The position numbers and the translations under genes were made by a program. The notes beneath the pieces were generated by a model that was not told where the DNA came from, did not search any database, and saw only the letters and a list, made by a program, of their open reading frames with translations. This document shows positions 26,905 through 35,343 of a stretch of 64,000 nucleotides of DNA, in pieces. Numbering within the stretch: the first letter of the stretch is position 1; each line of letters begins with the position of its first letter. Source of the DNA: Salegentibacter holothuriorum (GTDB taxonomy: Bacteria; Bacteroidota; Bacteroidia; Flavobacteriales; Flavobacteriaceae); contig NZ_FUYY01000001.1 in NCBI RefSeq assembly GCF_900168045.1, positions 806,001 to 870,000 on the forward strand, read 5' to 3'.

Positions 26905-28590
26905 TTAGATTAGCCCCGAAATATTTCCTTCTATATCAATATCAATCCTTTCTGAAGCCGGCACACCAGGTAATCCCGGCATACGCATCATTTCTCCCGT
27001 AATTGGGATCAAAAATCCCGCACCTGATGCTATTTCAATCTCCCTAACATTGAGAGTGAATCCTTCAGGCCTTCCTAAAAGCGAAGGATCATCTGAAAGA
27101 GATTTTTGAGTCTTGGCAATACAAACCGGCAGATTTTCCAATCCCAGGTCATAGATTTTCTTAAGATCTTTTCTGGCCTTAGCACCAAATTCAACTTTCT
27201 CTGCCCCATATATCTTTTTGGCGATAATTTCAATTTTAGTAATCACTGCAGAGTTCCATTCATAAAGCGGAGTAAATTCTTCTTCAACACCTTCAACTAC
27301 ATCAATAACTTTTTGCGCCAGGTCTAAAGCACCTTCCCCTCCTTTAGCCCATCCATCGGCCAAAGCAACTTTCACTCCTAATTTATCTGCCAGATCTTTT
27401 ATAATCTGGATTTCCTCCTCACTATCTGAAATAAATCTATTGATGGCGATAACCGGAGTAAGATTGAAGAGTTTGGCATTTTCAAGGTGTTTTTCCAGGT
27501 TAGGAAGACCTCTCTCTAAAGCTTCCACATTTGGAATGGTTAAACTGCTCAATTTAGCACCTCCGTGATATTTTAAAGCACGAATAGTTGTGGTCATCAC
27601 AACGGCTTTTGGAGCAAGACCGGCGCTTTGGCATTTGATGTCGAGGAACTTTTCTGCACCCAGGTCAAAGCCAAAACCAGCCTCGGTAACGGTATAATCG
27701 GAAAGACTCATTCCCATTCTCGTGGCAATAACCGAGTTGGTACCTTGCGCAATGTTAGCAAAAGGACCGAGGTGAATAATAGCCGGATTTCCTTCAATTG
27801 TCTGTACCAGGTTAGGTTTTATTGCCTCTTTTAAAAGCGCAGTCATTGCTCCTTCTGCATTTAGATCGCGAGCAAAGACAGGTTTTTTGTCAAAAGTATA
27901 CCCAATAAAAATATTCCCCAGCCTTCTTTTAAGATCTGTAAGGTCTTCAGCCAGACACATGATAGCCATAATTTCTGAAGCAGCTGTAATATCAAAACCG
28001 GTTTCTCTGGGAATTCCAGAGCCGGTACCACCCAAACCAATAACTATATTTCTAAGAGCTCTATCATTGACATCCATCACTCTTTTAAGGGAAATTGTAC
28101 GGGCATCAAGCCCAAGACTTCTTGATTTGCTCTGTAAATTATTATCCACAATTGCAGCCAAAAGATTATGTGCTTTTTCAACGGCCGAAAAATCTCCGGT
28201 AAAATGCAGATTGATATCTTCCATAGGTAGTACTTGTGAAAAACCACCTCCTGTTGCCCCTCCTTTAATCCCGAAAACTGGGCCTAAAGAAGGCTCTCTT
28301 AGCACCACAGTAGTTTTCTTGCCTAAACGGTTCAACGCCTCAGAAAGTCCTATTGAAACAGTGGTTTTCCCTTCTCCTGCAGGTGTTGGGGAAATTGCTG
28401 AGACCAGTATGAGATTTGATTTTTTAATTTTTTCTTTATCGATCTTGTCGAGGGGGATTTTAGCTTTGTAATTTCCGTACATTTCAATTTCACGAGTTGC
28501 TAAACCCACTTTTTCAGCGATGTTTGAAATATGTCGCAGTTGAATTCGTTGTGCTATTTCTAAATCACCAAGAGTTTCAGTATTTTTCAT
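26905..28590 (-). CDS. fhs: Formate-tetrahydrofolate ligase
   Basis: This 561-residue enzyme makes 10-formyl-tetrahydrofolate from formate, THF and ATP, feeding purine and one-carbon metabolism. The ATP-binding loop SPTPAGEGKTTVSIG (about 67-81) and the REPSLGPVFGIKGGATGGG block (about 97-116) are characteristic, as is the end AGFLIPITGEMMRMPGLPGVP. Length is normal. It is monocistronic. A palindrome GAAAACGTTTTC lies 30 bp upstream of the ATG. Confidence 0.96.
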   Translation of the reverse strand: MKNTETLGDLEIAQRIQLRHISNIAEKVGLATREIEMYGNYKAKIPLDKIDKEKIKKSNLILVSAISPTPAGEGKTTVSIGLSEALNRLGKKTTVVLREPSLGPVFGIKGGATGGGFSQVLPMEDINLHFTGDFSAVEKAHNLLAAIVDNNLQSKSRSLGLDARTISLKRVMDVNDRALRNIVIGLGGTGSGIPRETGFDITAASEIMAIMCLAEDLTDLKRRLGNIFIGYTFDKKPVFARDLNAEGAMTALLKEAIKPNLVQTIEGNPAIIHLGPFANIAQGTNSVIATRMGMSLSDYTVTEAGFGFDLGAEKFLDIKCQSAGLAPKAVVMTTTIRALKYHGGAKLSSLTIPNVEALERGLPNLEKHLENAKLFNLTPVIAINRFISDSEEEIQIIKDLADKLGVKVALADGWAKGGEGALDLAQKVIDVVEGVEEEFTPLYEWNSAVITKIEIIAKKIYGAEKVEFGAKARKDLKKIYDLGLENLPVCIAKTQKSLSDDPSLLGRPEGFTLNVREIEIASGAGFLIPITGEMMRMPGLPGVPASERIDIDIEGNISGLI

Positions 28591-28615
28591 AGTTACAGAT
28601 TGTTTATTCCCGATC

Positions 28616-28633
28616 TTAAGAAAACGTTTTCGT
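28616..28633. promoter_or_regulatory. PurR-like palindrome upstream of fhs
   Basis: GAAAACGTTTTC (28620-28631) is a perfect 12-bp palindrome, and AAACGTTTTCGT matches 12 contiguous bases of the E. coli PurR box. Its location just upstream of a one-carbon gene suits an operator for a LacI-family repressor. The regulator itself is not in the window. Confidence 0.4.
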
Positions 28634-28885
28634 TATTGATTTTGATAGTATAAACTTCGGAAAAAAGAGCGGTTGAAATAATGACCATGATCAGCTTAAT
28701 TAAAAAAGCTACTTTAAAAAGGATGTATCGCATCAGCTACCTATTCCCCATTCTATTTTCAGGATAGACATTAATACCCTATTTCTCTAATATTTTTTAT
28801 TTTTCAATACAGAAATATTGACCCTTTATTGTATTAAAGCTTTTGATCCAGTGGAAAAATAAACTCGTTAAGACAGGAAAATTTA

Positions 28886-28893
28886 TACTTTTG
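28886..28893 (+). promoter_or_regulatory. Candidate -7 box of rlmF
   Basis: TACTTTTG fits TAnnTTTG, 38 bp before the rlmF ATG. No clear -33 element is visible. The rest of the 340-bp gap between fhs and rlmF shows no gene. Confidence 0.4.
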
Positions 28894-28930
28894 AAAAAAA
28901 TATTCTGAAGCTAAACTCTTACAACCTCCT

Positions 28931-29881
28931 ATGCCATCAAAAAATCAAACACCTAAAACAAGGCTTCATGAACGGAATAGAAACCGGGAACCTTATGATT
29001 TGAAAGCCCTGGCAGATGCTATTCCAAAATTAAAAAACTATATTAAAGTCAATAAATATGGAGGGGATTCAGTAGATTTTTCAAATCCAAAAGCTGTAAA
29101 ACTTCTAAATAAAGCGCTACTAAAGCATTATTATGGTATAAACAATTGGGAGTTCCCTGATGAAAATTTATGCCCACCCATCCCGGGCAGAGCTGATTAC
29201 CTTCACTATATTGCCGACTTGCTGAACGAAAGCAATGCTGGTAAAATACAAAAAGGAAGTCAAATTTGTGGCCTTGATGTTGGAGTTGGAGCAACTTGCA
29301 TCTATCCAATTATTGGCGTTAAAGAATACAATTGGAACTTTATAGCTTCTGATATTGATCCTAAATCAATTGCCTCAGCTCAGCAAATTATTAATTCAAA
29401 TCCGTCCCTAAAAGACAAAGTTGATTGTAGATTGCAAAAAGATTCGAATGCAATTTTTGGAGGAATAATCAATAAAAAAGACAAAATTGATTTTACCATT
29501 TGCAACCCACCCTTTCATGCCTCCATTGAAGAAGCCCAAAGAGGTACTAGACGAAAAATAAGGAACCTTTCAGGGAAAAAAGTAAATGAAGCTAAACTAA
29601 ATTTTTCAGGAGCTAAAAATGAACTTATTTACGAAGGTGGAGAATATCAATTCATTAAAAACATGATTCGCGAAAGTGAAGAATATGCTAAGAGCTGTTT
29701 CTGGTTTTCAACATTGGTATCAAAGCAATCTAACCTTAAAGGTATTTATAAATTACTGGAAAAAGTAAAACCCACTCAGTCTAAAACCATTGAGATGGGA
29801 ACCGGCAATAAAAGCAGCCGAATTGTAGCCTGGACGTTCCTTTCAAAGAAAGAACAAAAGCTATGGACAGAAGAGTGGTAA
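28931..29881 (+). CDS. rlmF: 23S rRNA (adenine-1618-N6)-methyltransferase RlmF
   Basis: This 316-residue enzyme methylates A1618 of 23S rRNA using SAM. The N-terminal block HERNRNREPYDLKALADAIP is typical. The SAM site GLDVGVGATCIYP lies at about 114-126, and the catalytic NPPFH motif at 192-196. TRRKIRNLSG and FWFSTLVSKQSNL also match the family. The gene is monocistronic. Confidence 0.95.
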   Translation: MPSKNQTPKTRLHERNRNREPYDLKALADAIPKLKNYIKVNKYGGDSVDFSNPKAVKLLNKALLKHYYGINNWEFPDENLCPPIPGRADYLHYIADLLNESNAGKIQKGSQICGLDVGVGATCIYPIIGVKEYNWNFIASDIDPKSIASAQQIINSNPSLKDKVDCRLQKDSNAIFGGIINKKDKIDFTICNPPFHASIEEAQRGTRRKIRNLSGKKVNEAKLNFSGAKNELIYEGGEYQFIKNMIRESEEYAKSCFWFSTLVSKQSNLKGIYKLLEKVKPTQSKTIEMGTGNKSSRIVAWTFLSKKEQKLWTEEW

Positions 29882-29923
29882 GCACTAAAGCTGTGAAATA
29901 CTATCTAAACGGCTTAAAAACTT

Positions 29924-31720
29924 CTATTCTGAATACATTTTATCGATAAGTGCTTTGTATTTTTTCTGAATTACCTTTCTTTTTAATTTTAAAGTAGCCG
30001 TAATTTCTCCTGTTTCTATGCTAAATTCTTTTGGTAACAAGGTGAATTTTTTAATTTTTTCAAATTTCGAAAACTCTTTTTGCAGTTCTTCAAATCGTTT
30101 TTCAAAAAGATCTTTAATCTGGTTATGATGAATTAATTCTTCTACATTATCAAAGCTGATTTTATGCTCTAAAGCGTATTTCTTTAAATTCTCAAAACTT
30201 GGAACAGCCAATGCAGTAACATATTTTTGTTGATCTCCAATTACCGCAATTTGCTCGATAAATGAGTCATTAATTAAGGCGCTTTCTAGTTTTTGCGGTG
30301 CAATATATTTCCCGCCAGAAGTCTTCATTAAATCTTTTATTCTATCGGTAATTACCAGGTTGCCTTTTTTATCTATTTTCCCCGCATCACCGGTACAAAA
30401 CCACCCATTTTTAAAAGCCTGGGCGGTAGCTTCAGGTTTTTTGTAGTATCCCTTCATTACCCCGGGACCTTTTACTAAGATCTCGTTATTTTCAGCAATT
30501 TTAATTTGAGTGCCTTTTAGGGGTTTCCCGGCAGAATTAAATTCAAAATGGGTGTCGCCAAAAAAAGTAACGGTTGCGGTAGTTTCAGTTAATCCATAGC
30601 CACATTTAACATTAAGGCCGAAGGAATGAAAAAACGAAACCATATCTGCTGCCAAAGGAGCACCTCCACAAGGCATAAATTTTATACGCCCACCAAATAC
30701 TTCTCTCAATTTCCTCAACACTAGTTTATCGGCTATTTTATATTTCAATTGCAAGGCTAGTGGCACCTTTTTTTCGAGTCTTTTGTGCTTGTTATAATAA
30801 TTATTACCAATCCCTAAGGCCCAGCTTGCCAGCTTCATTTTAGCCGGAGAAGCTTCTTTTCGTTTCTCCTGGATGGCTGCAAAAATTTTCTCAAAAATAC
30901 GAGGCACGGTACACATTACCGTGGGTTTTACTTCTTTTAAGACCTCTGCTATCTTTTTAGGATCCTGATTAAAATAAATCTCAACTCCGGTATATAAACA
31001 AAAGAACACCCAGCTGCGTTCGTAAATATGACTTAAGGGTAAGAAACTTAAGGAAGCATCTTCTTCCGACAGGTCTATTTCAGATTCATGAGCTTTTAAA
31101 AAACCTGCAAAATTATGATGATCCAGCATAACACCTTTTGGCTCGCCTGTGGTTCCCGAAGTATAAATAATACTTGCCAGATCATTTAAATCGAGCTCGT
31201 AATATCTTTTCTGAAGTTCGGTTTCGAGTTCTTTAGTAGATTCAACCGCTACAAAATCTTCTAAATATATAGATTTATTTGAAGGTTGAAGTTTTATGGT
31301 ATTTGTTAAGGCTACAATTAATTTTAAATGCCTGGAAGTTTCCAGAAGTTCATGAGCCTTATCATATTCACTTTGATCGCCAACAAAAAGCAGGCTCACC
31401 TCAGCATCATTGATTATATATTCAGCTTCTTTTGTAGAATTTGTAGCAAAAATTGGAACACTTACCGCTTTTACACTCATAATGGCAAGATCTGCAATGA
31501 TCCAATTAGGCATGTTTTCGGCAAAAATAGCAAGGTTTTGCTGTTCCGATATTCCAAAATTCAAGAGCGCTTTAGACAGCTTTTCAACACGATCATGGAA
31601 ATCTAACCAGGAGATGCCTTCCCATGTATCAAGGTCGTTACTCTTATAATAAAAGGCATTCTTGCTTTTAAAACGTTGGGTATTTTGTTTTATAACTTCT
31701 ACTAAGTGTTTATTATCCAT
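29924..31720 (-). CDS. Long-chain fatty acid-CoA ligase (AMP-binding)
   Basis: This 598-residue AMP-forming synthetase activates fatty acids with ATP and CoA. The P-loop-like motif IIYTSGTTGEPKGVML (about 186-201), GYGLTETTATVTF (about 392-404), GWFCTGDAGKIDKKGNL (about 456-472, with the adenylate-binding Asp) and DRIKDLMKTSGGKYIAPQ (about 477-494) are all present. The C-terminal lysine region is intact. It belongs to the bacterial FAA1-like group typical of Bacteroidota. It is monocistronic. Confidence 0.93.
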   Translation of the reverse strand: MDNKHLVEVIKQNTQRFKSKNAFYYKSNDLDTWEGISWLDFHDRVEKLSKALLNFGISEQQNLAIFAENMPNWIIADLAIMSVKAVSVPIFATNSTKEAEYIINDAEVSLLFVGDQSEYDKAHELLETSRHLKLIVALTNTIKLQPSNKSIYLEDFVAVESTKELETELQKRYYELDLNDLASIIYTSGTTGEPKGVMLDHHNFAGFLKAHESEIDLSEEDASLSFLPLSHIYERSWVFFCLYTGVEIYFNQDPKKIAEVLKEVKPTVMCTVPRIFEKIFAAIQEKRKEASPAKMKLASWALGIGNNYYNKHKRLEKKVPLALQLKYKIADKLVLRKLREVFGGRIKFMPCGGAPLAADMVSFFHSFGLNVKCGYGLTETTATVTFFGDTHFEFNSAGKPLKGTQIKIAENNEILVKGPGVMKGYYKKPEATAQAFKNGWFCTGDAGKIDKKGNLVITDRIKDLMKTSGGKYIAPQKLESALINDSFIEQIAVIGDQQKYVTALAVPSFENLKKYALEHKISFDNVEELIHHNQIKDLFEKRFEELQKEFSKFEKIKKFTLLPKEFSIETGEITATLKLKRKVIQKKYKALIDKMYSE

Positions 31721-32617
31721 AAACTGCTATTGATTTCAAATTAAGATAGAACGGTCTTTTTTTAAAGGCTACAAATGTACAATTAATTGCGGGTGGAACT
31801 ACCATTTAGAAACTCCTGAAATCAACTAACTGTAGAAATAAGCGGACATATTTCGATGGAAAAAGCCGCAACTAATCATAGACAACCGATTAACAATAAT
31901 TATGATCCCTTCTGAATAAAGGGTATAAAATCCTAAACAGTTATGTAGAAAAATAACGAAGTAATTAGACGGTATTAGAAGCCTTTAAATCGAGAATTTT
32001 AAACAATATTTTGTTTTTGGGAATATCCAAATTGAACTATCAACAATAAAAGAAAAAAAATGTTCTCGTAATTCTATTCATATTTTGGATTTTGCTCAAC
32101 TACATTAATATTATCAGGATGGAACTAAGCCTAAACATTCTTTTTGCCCGGTTTAATTTATTTCCAATTATCATATTAATCGGTAAATGGTCAGAACCTA
32201 TATTTGGCCCGGTAGATCTATCTATAACGTGTAATTGAACTGAAACTAAAAAATGATCTAGAGTTGTTTGCAAAATACTATAATTTGCCGGCCAGGTAAA
32301 AACTAAAAATGAATGTGATTACTCCAAATGGGTGGATGTAAAATATTTTTTTTCAACTTATTAGAGAGCAATACATAAATATATTATATTTGCAACACAA
32401 TAAAGATACCTATAGAGTTTTAATGTAGTAGATAGTACAATTAGTTTTTAAGAGTTTTCTCTTCTTTCCAATTTTATTTTCCAATTACTTTTTCAATAGT
32501 TTTTTAAGTTAATAAATTGTTTTTACAATTTAATTATAATAATTCTTTAGTATACTTTTCATAACTAGGATATTTTTTATTGTGAAAAAATAATTAGTAA
32601 CTTAAAATTAAGTAAAA
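31721..32617. other. Long intergenic region upstream of the cold-shock gene
   Basis: This 897-bp region holds the promoter and leader of the cold-shock gene at its right end (from about 32385). The remaining 650 bp is AT-rich; its only frames are under 45 codons, for example one starting MELSLNILFARFN at 32119, without recognisable features. No repeat copy or RNA gene could be supported. Confidence 0.5.
32385..32392 (+). promoter_or_regulatory. -7 box of the cold-shock gene
   Basis: TATATTTG fits TAnnTTTG. Transcription would start near 32399, giving an unusually long leader of about 220 bases, as in many cold-shock mRNAs. Confidence 0.55.
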
Positions 32618-32812
32618 ATGCAAGAAGGCACAGTAAAATTTTTCAACAATTCAAAAGGATTCGGATTTATTAAATCATCAGAAACAGGCGAAGACATTTT
32701 CGTACATAATTCTGGTTTAAAAGATGATATTAGAGAAGATGACAAGGTACAGTATAATACTGAACAAGGAAAAAAAGGATTAAATGCTATTGACGTAGAA
32801 GTTATAGACTAA
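32618..32812 (+). CDS. Cold-shock protein (CspA family)
   Basis: This 64-residue single cold-shock domain has the RNA-binding motifs KGFGFIK (RNP1, about 13-19) and DIFVHNS (RNP2, about 29-35). The start EGTVKFFNNSKG and a length near 65 are standard. It binds single-stranded nucleic acid and loosens mRNA structure. It is monocistronic with a strong terminator and a leader of about 220 bases. Confidence 0.96.
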   Translation: MQEGTVKFFNNSKGFGFIKSSETGEDIFVHNSGLKDDIREDDKVQYNTEQGKKGLNAIDVEVID

Positions 32813-32851
32813 TTCTAAATTATATTTATCTTTTACAGATAAAAAAATTCT

Positions 32852-32886
32852 TAAAGAGGCTGTCTGAAAAGACAGTCTTTTTTTGT
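32852..32886 (+). terminator. Terminator after the cold-shock gene
   Basis: GGCTGTCT, loop GAAA, AGACAGTC, then a run of seven T. Confidence 0.9.
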
Positions 32887-33289
32887 TGTCTAAATAATGC
32901 TAAATAGTATTATTTTCAAGTTGGCTACTGGTATCCGGCCCATCAACCGCATCTTCTAACTTAGTATAATTTTATTTATCAATTACCTTCTGGTAAACTT
33001 AATTTAAACTTCTTTTATTTTGTGAGTGTTTTCATATATGTCTTTTTTTAGGGTTAAAATCAAACCATAGAAAGGGATAAAAAAAACACTGGAGTCAAAT
33101 ATTGAACTTTAAAGATAAATGGATCTACTTCGTACAAGAAATTTTATAATATTAGCTAAAGCTTAGTCGTAGCTATTGATATCCATTCACCTACTATAAT
33201 TTGCAAATCAAAATCTGAGTTTTTTCAATTTAGGAGTATCTTTTTAGACTTTTTCCAGTCTACTCTATAAACCATAAAATCTTTATATT
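32887..33289. other. Intergenic region with candidate promoter for the Cys-rich gene
   Basis: TTG at 33176-33178 and TATAATTTG at 33196-33204, 17 bp apart, resemble a -33/-7 pair with one extra base in the -7 box. AGACTTTTTCCAGTCT (33246-33261) can fold as a small hairpin in the leader. The first 270 bp shows nothing recognisable. Confidence 0.35.
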
Positions 33290-33406
33290 ATGAATAATTG
33301 TAAATGCACCAATTGTAGTTGTACTAAATGTAATTGTACCAATTGCCAGGAAAATAACTGTCCCTGTAGCACATGCGAATGTGATACCTGCAGCTGCTGT
33401 AACTAA
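33290..33406 (+). CDS. Metallothionein-like cysteine-rich small protein (38 aa)
   Basis: The ATG at 33290 opens a 38-residue frame ending in TAA. Fourteen residues are Cys (positions 4, 6, 9, 11, 14, 16, 19, 24, 26, 29, 31, 34, 36, 37), nearly all in CxC and CxxC spacing, with no aromatic residue. The sequence begins MNNCKCTNCSCTKCNCTNCQ. This is the composition of a metallothionein: a cytoplasmic binder of Zn, Cd or Cu. It does not match the larger bacterial SmtA/BmtA layout that I know. It is followed at once by a terminator and then by a SigZ-type sigma factor gene with Cys-rich parts. Chance is unlikely because such Cys density in a frame with a good stop and terminator is rare. Confidence 0.75.
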   Translation: MNNCKCTNCSCTKCNCTNCQENNCPCSTCECDTCSCCN

Positions 33407-33417
33407 ATCTTAATAAG

Positions 33418-33445
33418 AGCTGCCTTTAAATAGGCGGCTTTTTTA
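33418..33445 (+). terminator. Terminator between the Cys-rich gene and sigZ
   Basis: AGCTGCCT, loop TTAAAT, AGGCGGCT (one G-T pair), then TTTTTT. It separates the two genes, so sigZ depends on read-through or its own promoter. Confidence 0.85.
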
Positions 33446-33468
33446 TTTATAATATCTTAAATTTGAAT

Positions 33469-33993
33469 ATGGATACCCAGGAAATATGGAGAGCACATAG
33501 TGAAGAAGTATACTTTTTTATTCTTAAACGGGTAAAGGATACCGAGGCAGCAAGTGACATCTTACAGAATACCTTTTATAATACCCATAAGAACCTGAAT
33601 CAAATAGAAGACCTCATCAAAATAAGATCCTGGGTTTTTCAAATTGCCAGGAATGAAATAGCCGATTATTTTAAACGGGAAGCTAAATATTCGGTCAGGT
33701 TAAAAGGTGAGGAAGATAAAGGAGCTGAGAAATATCAAGATATATGCTGTTTCAACCGATTTATTGAAGAATTGCCCGAACATTATAAATCTGTAATAAA
33801 ATTGGTCTATATTGATGGAAAGACCCAAATAGAAGCTGCTCAAGTTCTAAAAATAAGTCTGGCAAATGTAAAAGCAAGGATTAGGCGCGCTAAATCACTC
33901 TTAAAACAAAGGTTCAATGAATGCTGTAAGTATGAAATTAATAAAAATGGACAGCTGACCGGGGAACCTGATTGTGCGGAATGTTTTGATTAA
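33469..33993 (+). CDS. sigZ: RNA polymerase sigma factor, SigZ type
   Basis: This is a 174-residue ECF-type sigma factor from the ATG at 33469 (MDTQEIWRAHSEEV). A TTG two codons upstream is also possible. Region 2 has LKRVKDTEAASDILQNTFYN and IRSWVFQIARNEIADYFKR. Region 4 has LPEHYKSVIKLVYIDGKTQIEAAQVLKISLANVKARIRRAKSLLK. The tail reads CCKYEINKNGQLTGEPDCAEC; KNGQLTGE(P/A)DC is a SigZ hallmark, and the Cys pairs could bind metal or sense redox state. No anti-sigma factor gene is adjacent. Next to the metallothionein-like gene, a metal or thiol stress role is plausible. Confidence 0.88.
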   Translation: MDTQEIWRAHSEEVYFFILKRVKDTEAASDILQNTFYNTHKNLNQIEDLIKIRSWVFQIARNEIADYFKREAKYSVRLKGEEDKGAEKYQDICCFNRFIEELPEHYKSVIKLVYIDGKTQIEAAQVLKISLANVKARIRRAKSLLKQRFNECCKYEINKNGQLTGEPDCAECFD

Positions 33994-34069
33994 CCTATCT
34001 TTTCTATCTCGTAAAAAGCGCCATTTAGACCATATTTCTAAAATTTTGAGACAGACAGAATTAAAATAA

Positions 34070-34600
34070 ATGATCACGCCTCTTTATACATCCAAAAAAC
34101 TAGAAAAACATATTAGCGGATTAATGACCAATGCTAGTATTGAAGAAATAGATACCGGAAAATTAGGTGCCTGGAATGTAAACCTTTTCTATGTAGAGCG
34201 AAAAAAGTGTTGGCTTGCAACTAATGCTAAAACGAAGTATTCTGTAATTCTTACCGATATAAAAGCAAAAGATCTTATTGAGATTAATGAAATTTTTGAG
34301 TCCTCCTTACAAATCCAAATTCGCTTCGACGGTATAGCTATTACTTCAGAAAAAATACGTAACCTAATTGGAAAAATACAGTTTTATCCCACCAATAACG
34401 ATAAAAAAATCATAGGTTTTCAGAATTCTCATTTTTACACCCTGGAGTATAGAAAAGCTGAATACGGTAGCCTGAAATATATGCCTATAAATACCATTGT
34501 CCACCAGTTTAACACTCATCCATTTTATATTGGTAAAAGGTCCATCCCGAATCTCACAAACCCTATTGAACAGTTAAAACTCATAATTAAAAATTGCTAA
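34070..34600 (+). CDS. DUF6933 domain-containing protein
   Basis: This 176-residue protein starts with YTSKKLEKHI and has GAWNVNLFYVERKKCWLATNAKTKYSVIL (about 48-76, quoted in part), the pattern of the DUF6933 family. The function is unknown. No signal peptide or membrane segment is seen. It follows sigZ by 76 bp on the same strand. Family assignment is from memory of the K-L and N-LFYV-R-KC-L-TN blocks. Confidence 0.65.
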   Translation: MITPLYTSKKLEKHISGLMTNASIEEIDTGKLGAWNVNLFYVERKKCWLATNAKTKYSVILTDIKAKDLIEINEIFESSLQIQIRFDGIAITSEKIRNLIGKIQFYPTNNDKKIIGFQNSHFYTLEYRKAEYGSLKYMPINTIVHQFNTHPFYIGKRSIPNLTNPIEQLKLIIKNC

Positions 34601-34722
34601 AATCTCGATTTTTTAAAGCCAGTTTTATTGACGATTTAATTTATGAAGGAATTATGGGGATCAATTGGATTGGTGAAATAATCACTATTGATATTCGCAA
34701 TAGGAAATTAATAATACAATGA
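34594..34722 (+). pseudogene. Fragment resembling the C-terminal end of a retropepsin-like protein
   Basis: A 42-codon open frame without ATG overlaps the DUF6933 stop and reads FIDDLIYEGIMGINWIGE then IITIDIRNRKLIIQ. The pattern G-hydrophobic-x-G-hydrophobic followed by TIDxxNxKLII is seen at the end of retropepsin-like aspartic proteases. No catalytic DTG part is present upstream. It is probably a remnant, at low certainty. Confidence 0.3.
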
Positions 34723-34867
34723 TAAAAAGCAGTAAACTGATGTTGCTATGTTGGTTTATAAGGGCGCGATTAAATAAACTCCTATTCACAAAAAAATAAA
34801 TACCAAAACGTAACATTTTGCGATCATTGGCAACTAATTACTGATTTCTATTTAATGCCCCTCTACC

Positions 34868-35338
34868 ATGAAAGCGCTTAGTCTATTACTTCTACTATTT
34901 TTAAGTATCACTTCATTATCTGCTCAGCAAATCGAATCTGAAAAGGTTTTTCTGGGCTATAAGTTTACCTTGAACAATCAAAGGCTTGACCTTAAAGCAA
35001 TGAAAAAATTAATGATCGCGGACAAGGAAGCTACACGTTTGATAAAAAAAGCAAGGAAGAATAATACAATCTCAACCATTTTAGGAAGTATCGGAGGTAG
35101 TTTTGTAGGTATTCCAATAGGAATCGCGGCTTCCAATCAAGATGGCCCTTGGGTACTAGCAGGGGTTGGCGCAGCTTTTATTGGGGTAGCCATACCTATT
35201 TCTATAAGGTCAAATAACCAGGCGCTTGAAGCAATAGAAAGAATCAACCGGGTTAATTCTTCACCGCCCAACCCCCTCCAGGTCACCTTTAATTTCATAG
35301 GAAATCAAAACGGCGTTGGCCTGGCTTTATCTTTTTAA
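34868..35338 (+). CDS. Exported hypothetical protein with Gly-rich hydrophobic segments
   Basis: This 156-residue protein has a signal peptide (about 1-19, LLFLSITSLSAQ). Two Gly-rich hydrophobic stretches (about 74-92 and 97-113, for example GSIGGSFVGIPIGIAA) flank a short polar turn, like a glycine-zipper hairpin. The end (VTFNFIGNQNGVGLALSF) finishes with a C-terminal Phe, as in outer membrane beta-strands. No family is recognised. It is convergent with hipT, with 5 bp between stops. Confidence 0.65.
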   Translation: MKALSLLLLLFLSITSLSAQQIESEKVFLGYKFTLNNQRLDLKAMKKLMIADKEATRLIKKARKNNTISTILGSIGGSFVGIPIGIAASNQDGPWVLAGVGAAFIGVAIPISIRSNNQALEAIERINRVNSSPPNPLQVTFNFIGNQNGVGLALSF

Positions 35339-35343
35339 AAATT

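Noticed and set aside
27887-28471. 194-codon open frame on the plus strand
   Set aside because: It lies fully inside fhs on the opposite strand. It arises from the codon use of that gene and has no family features.
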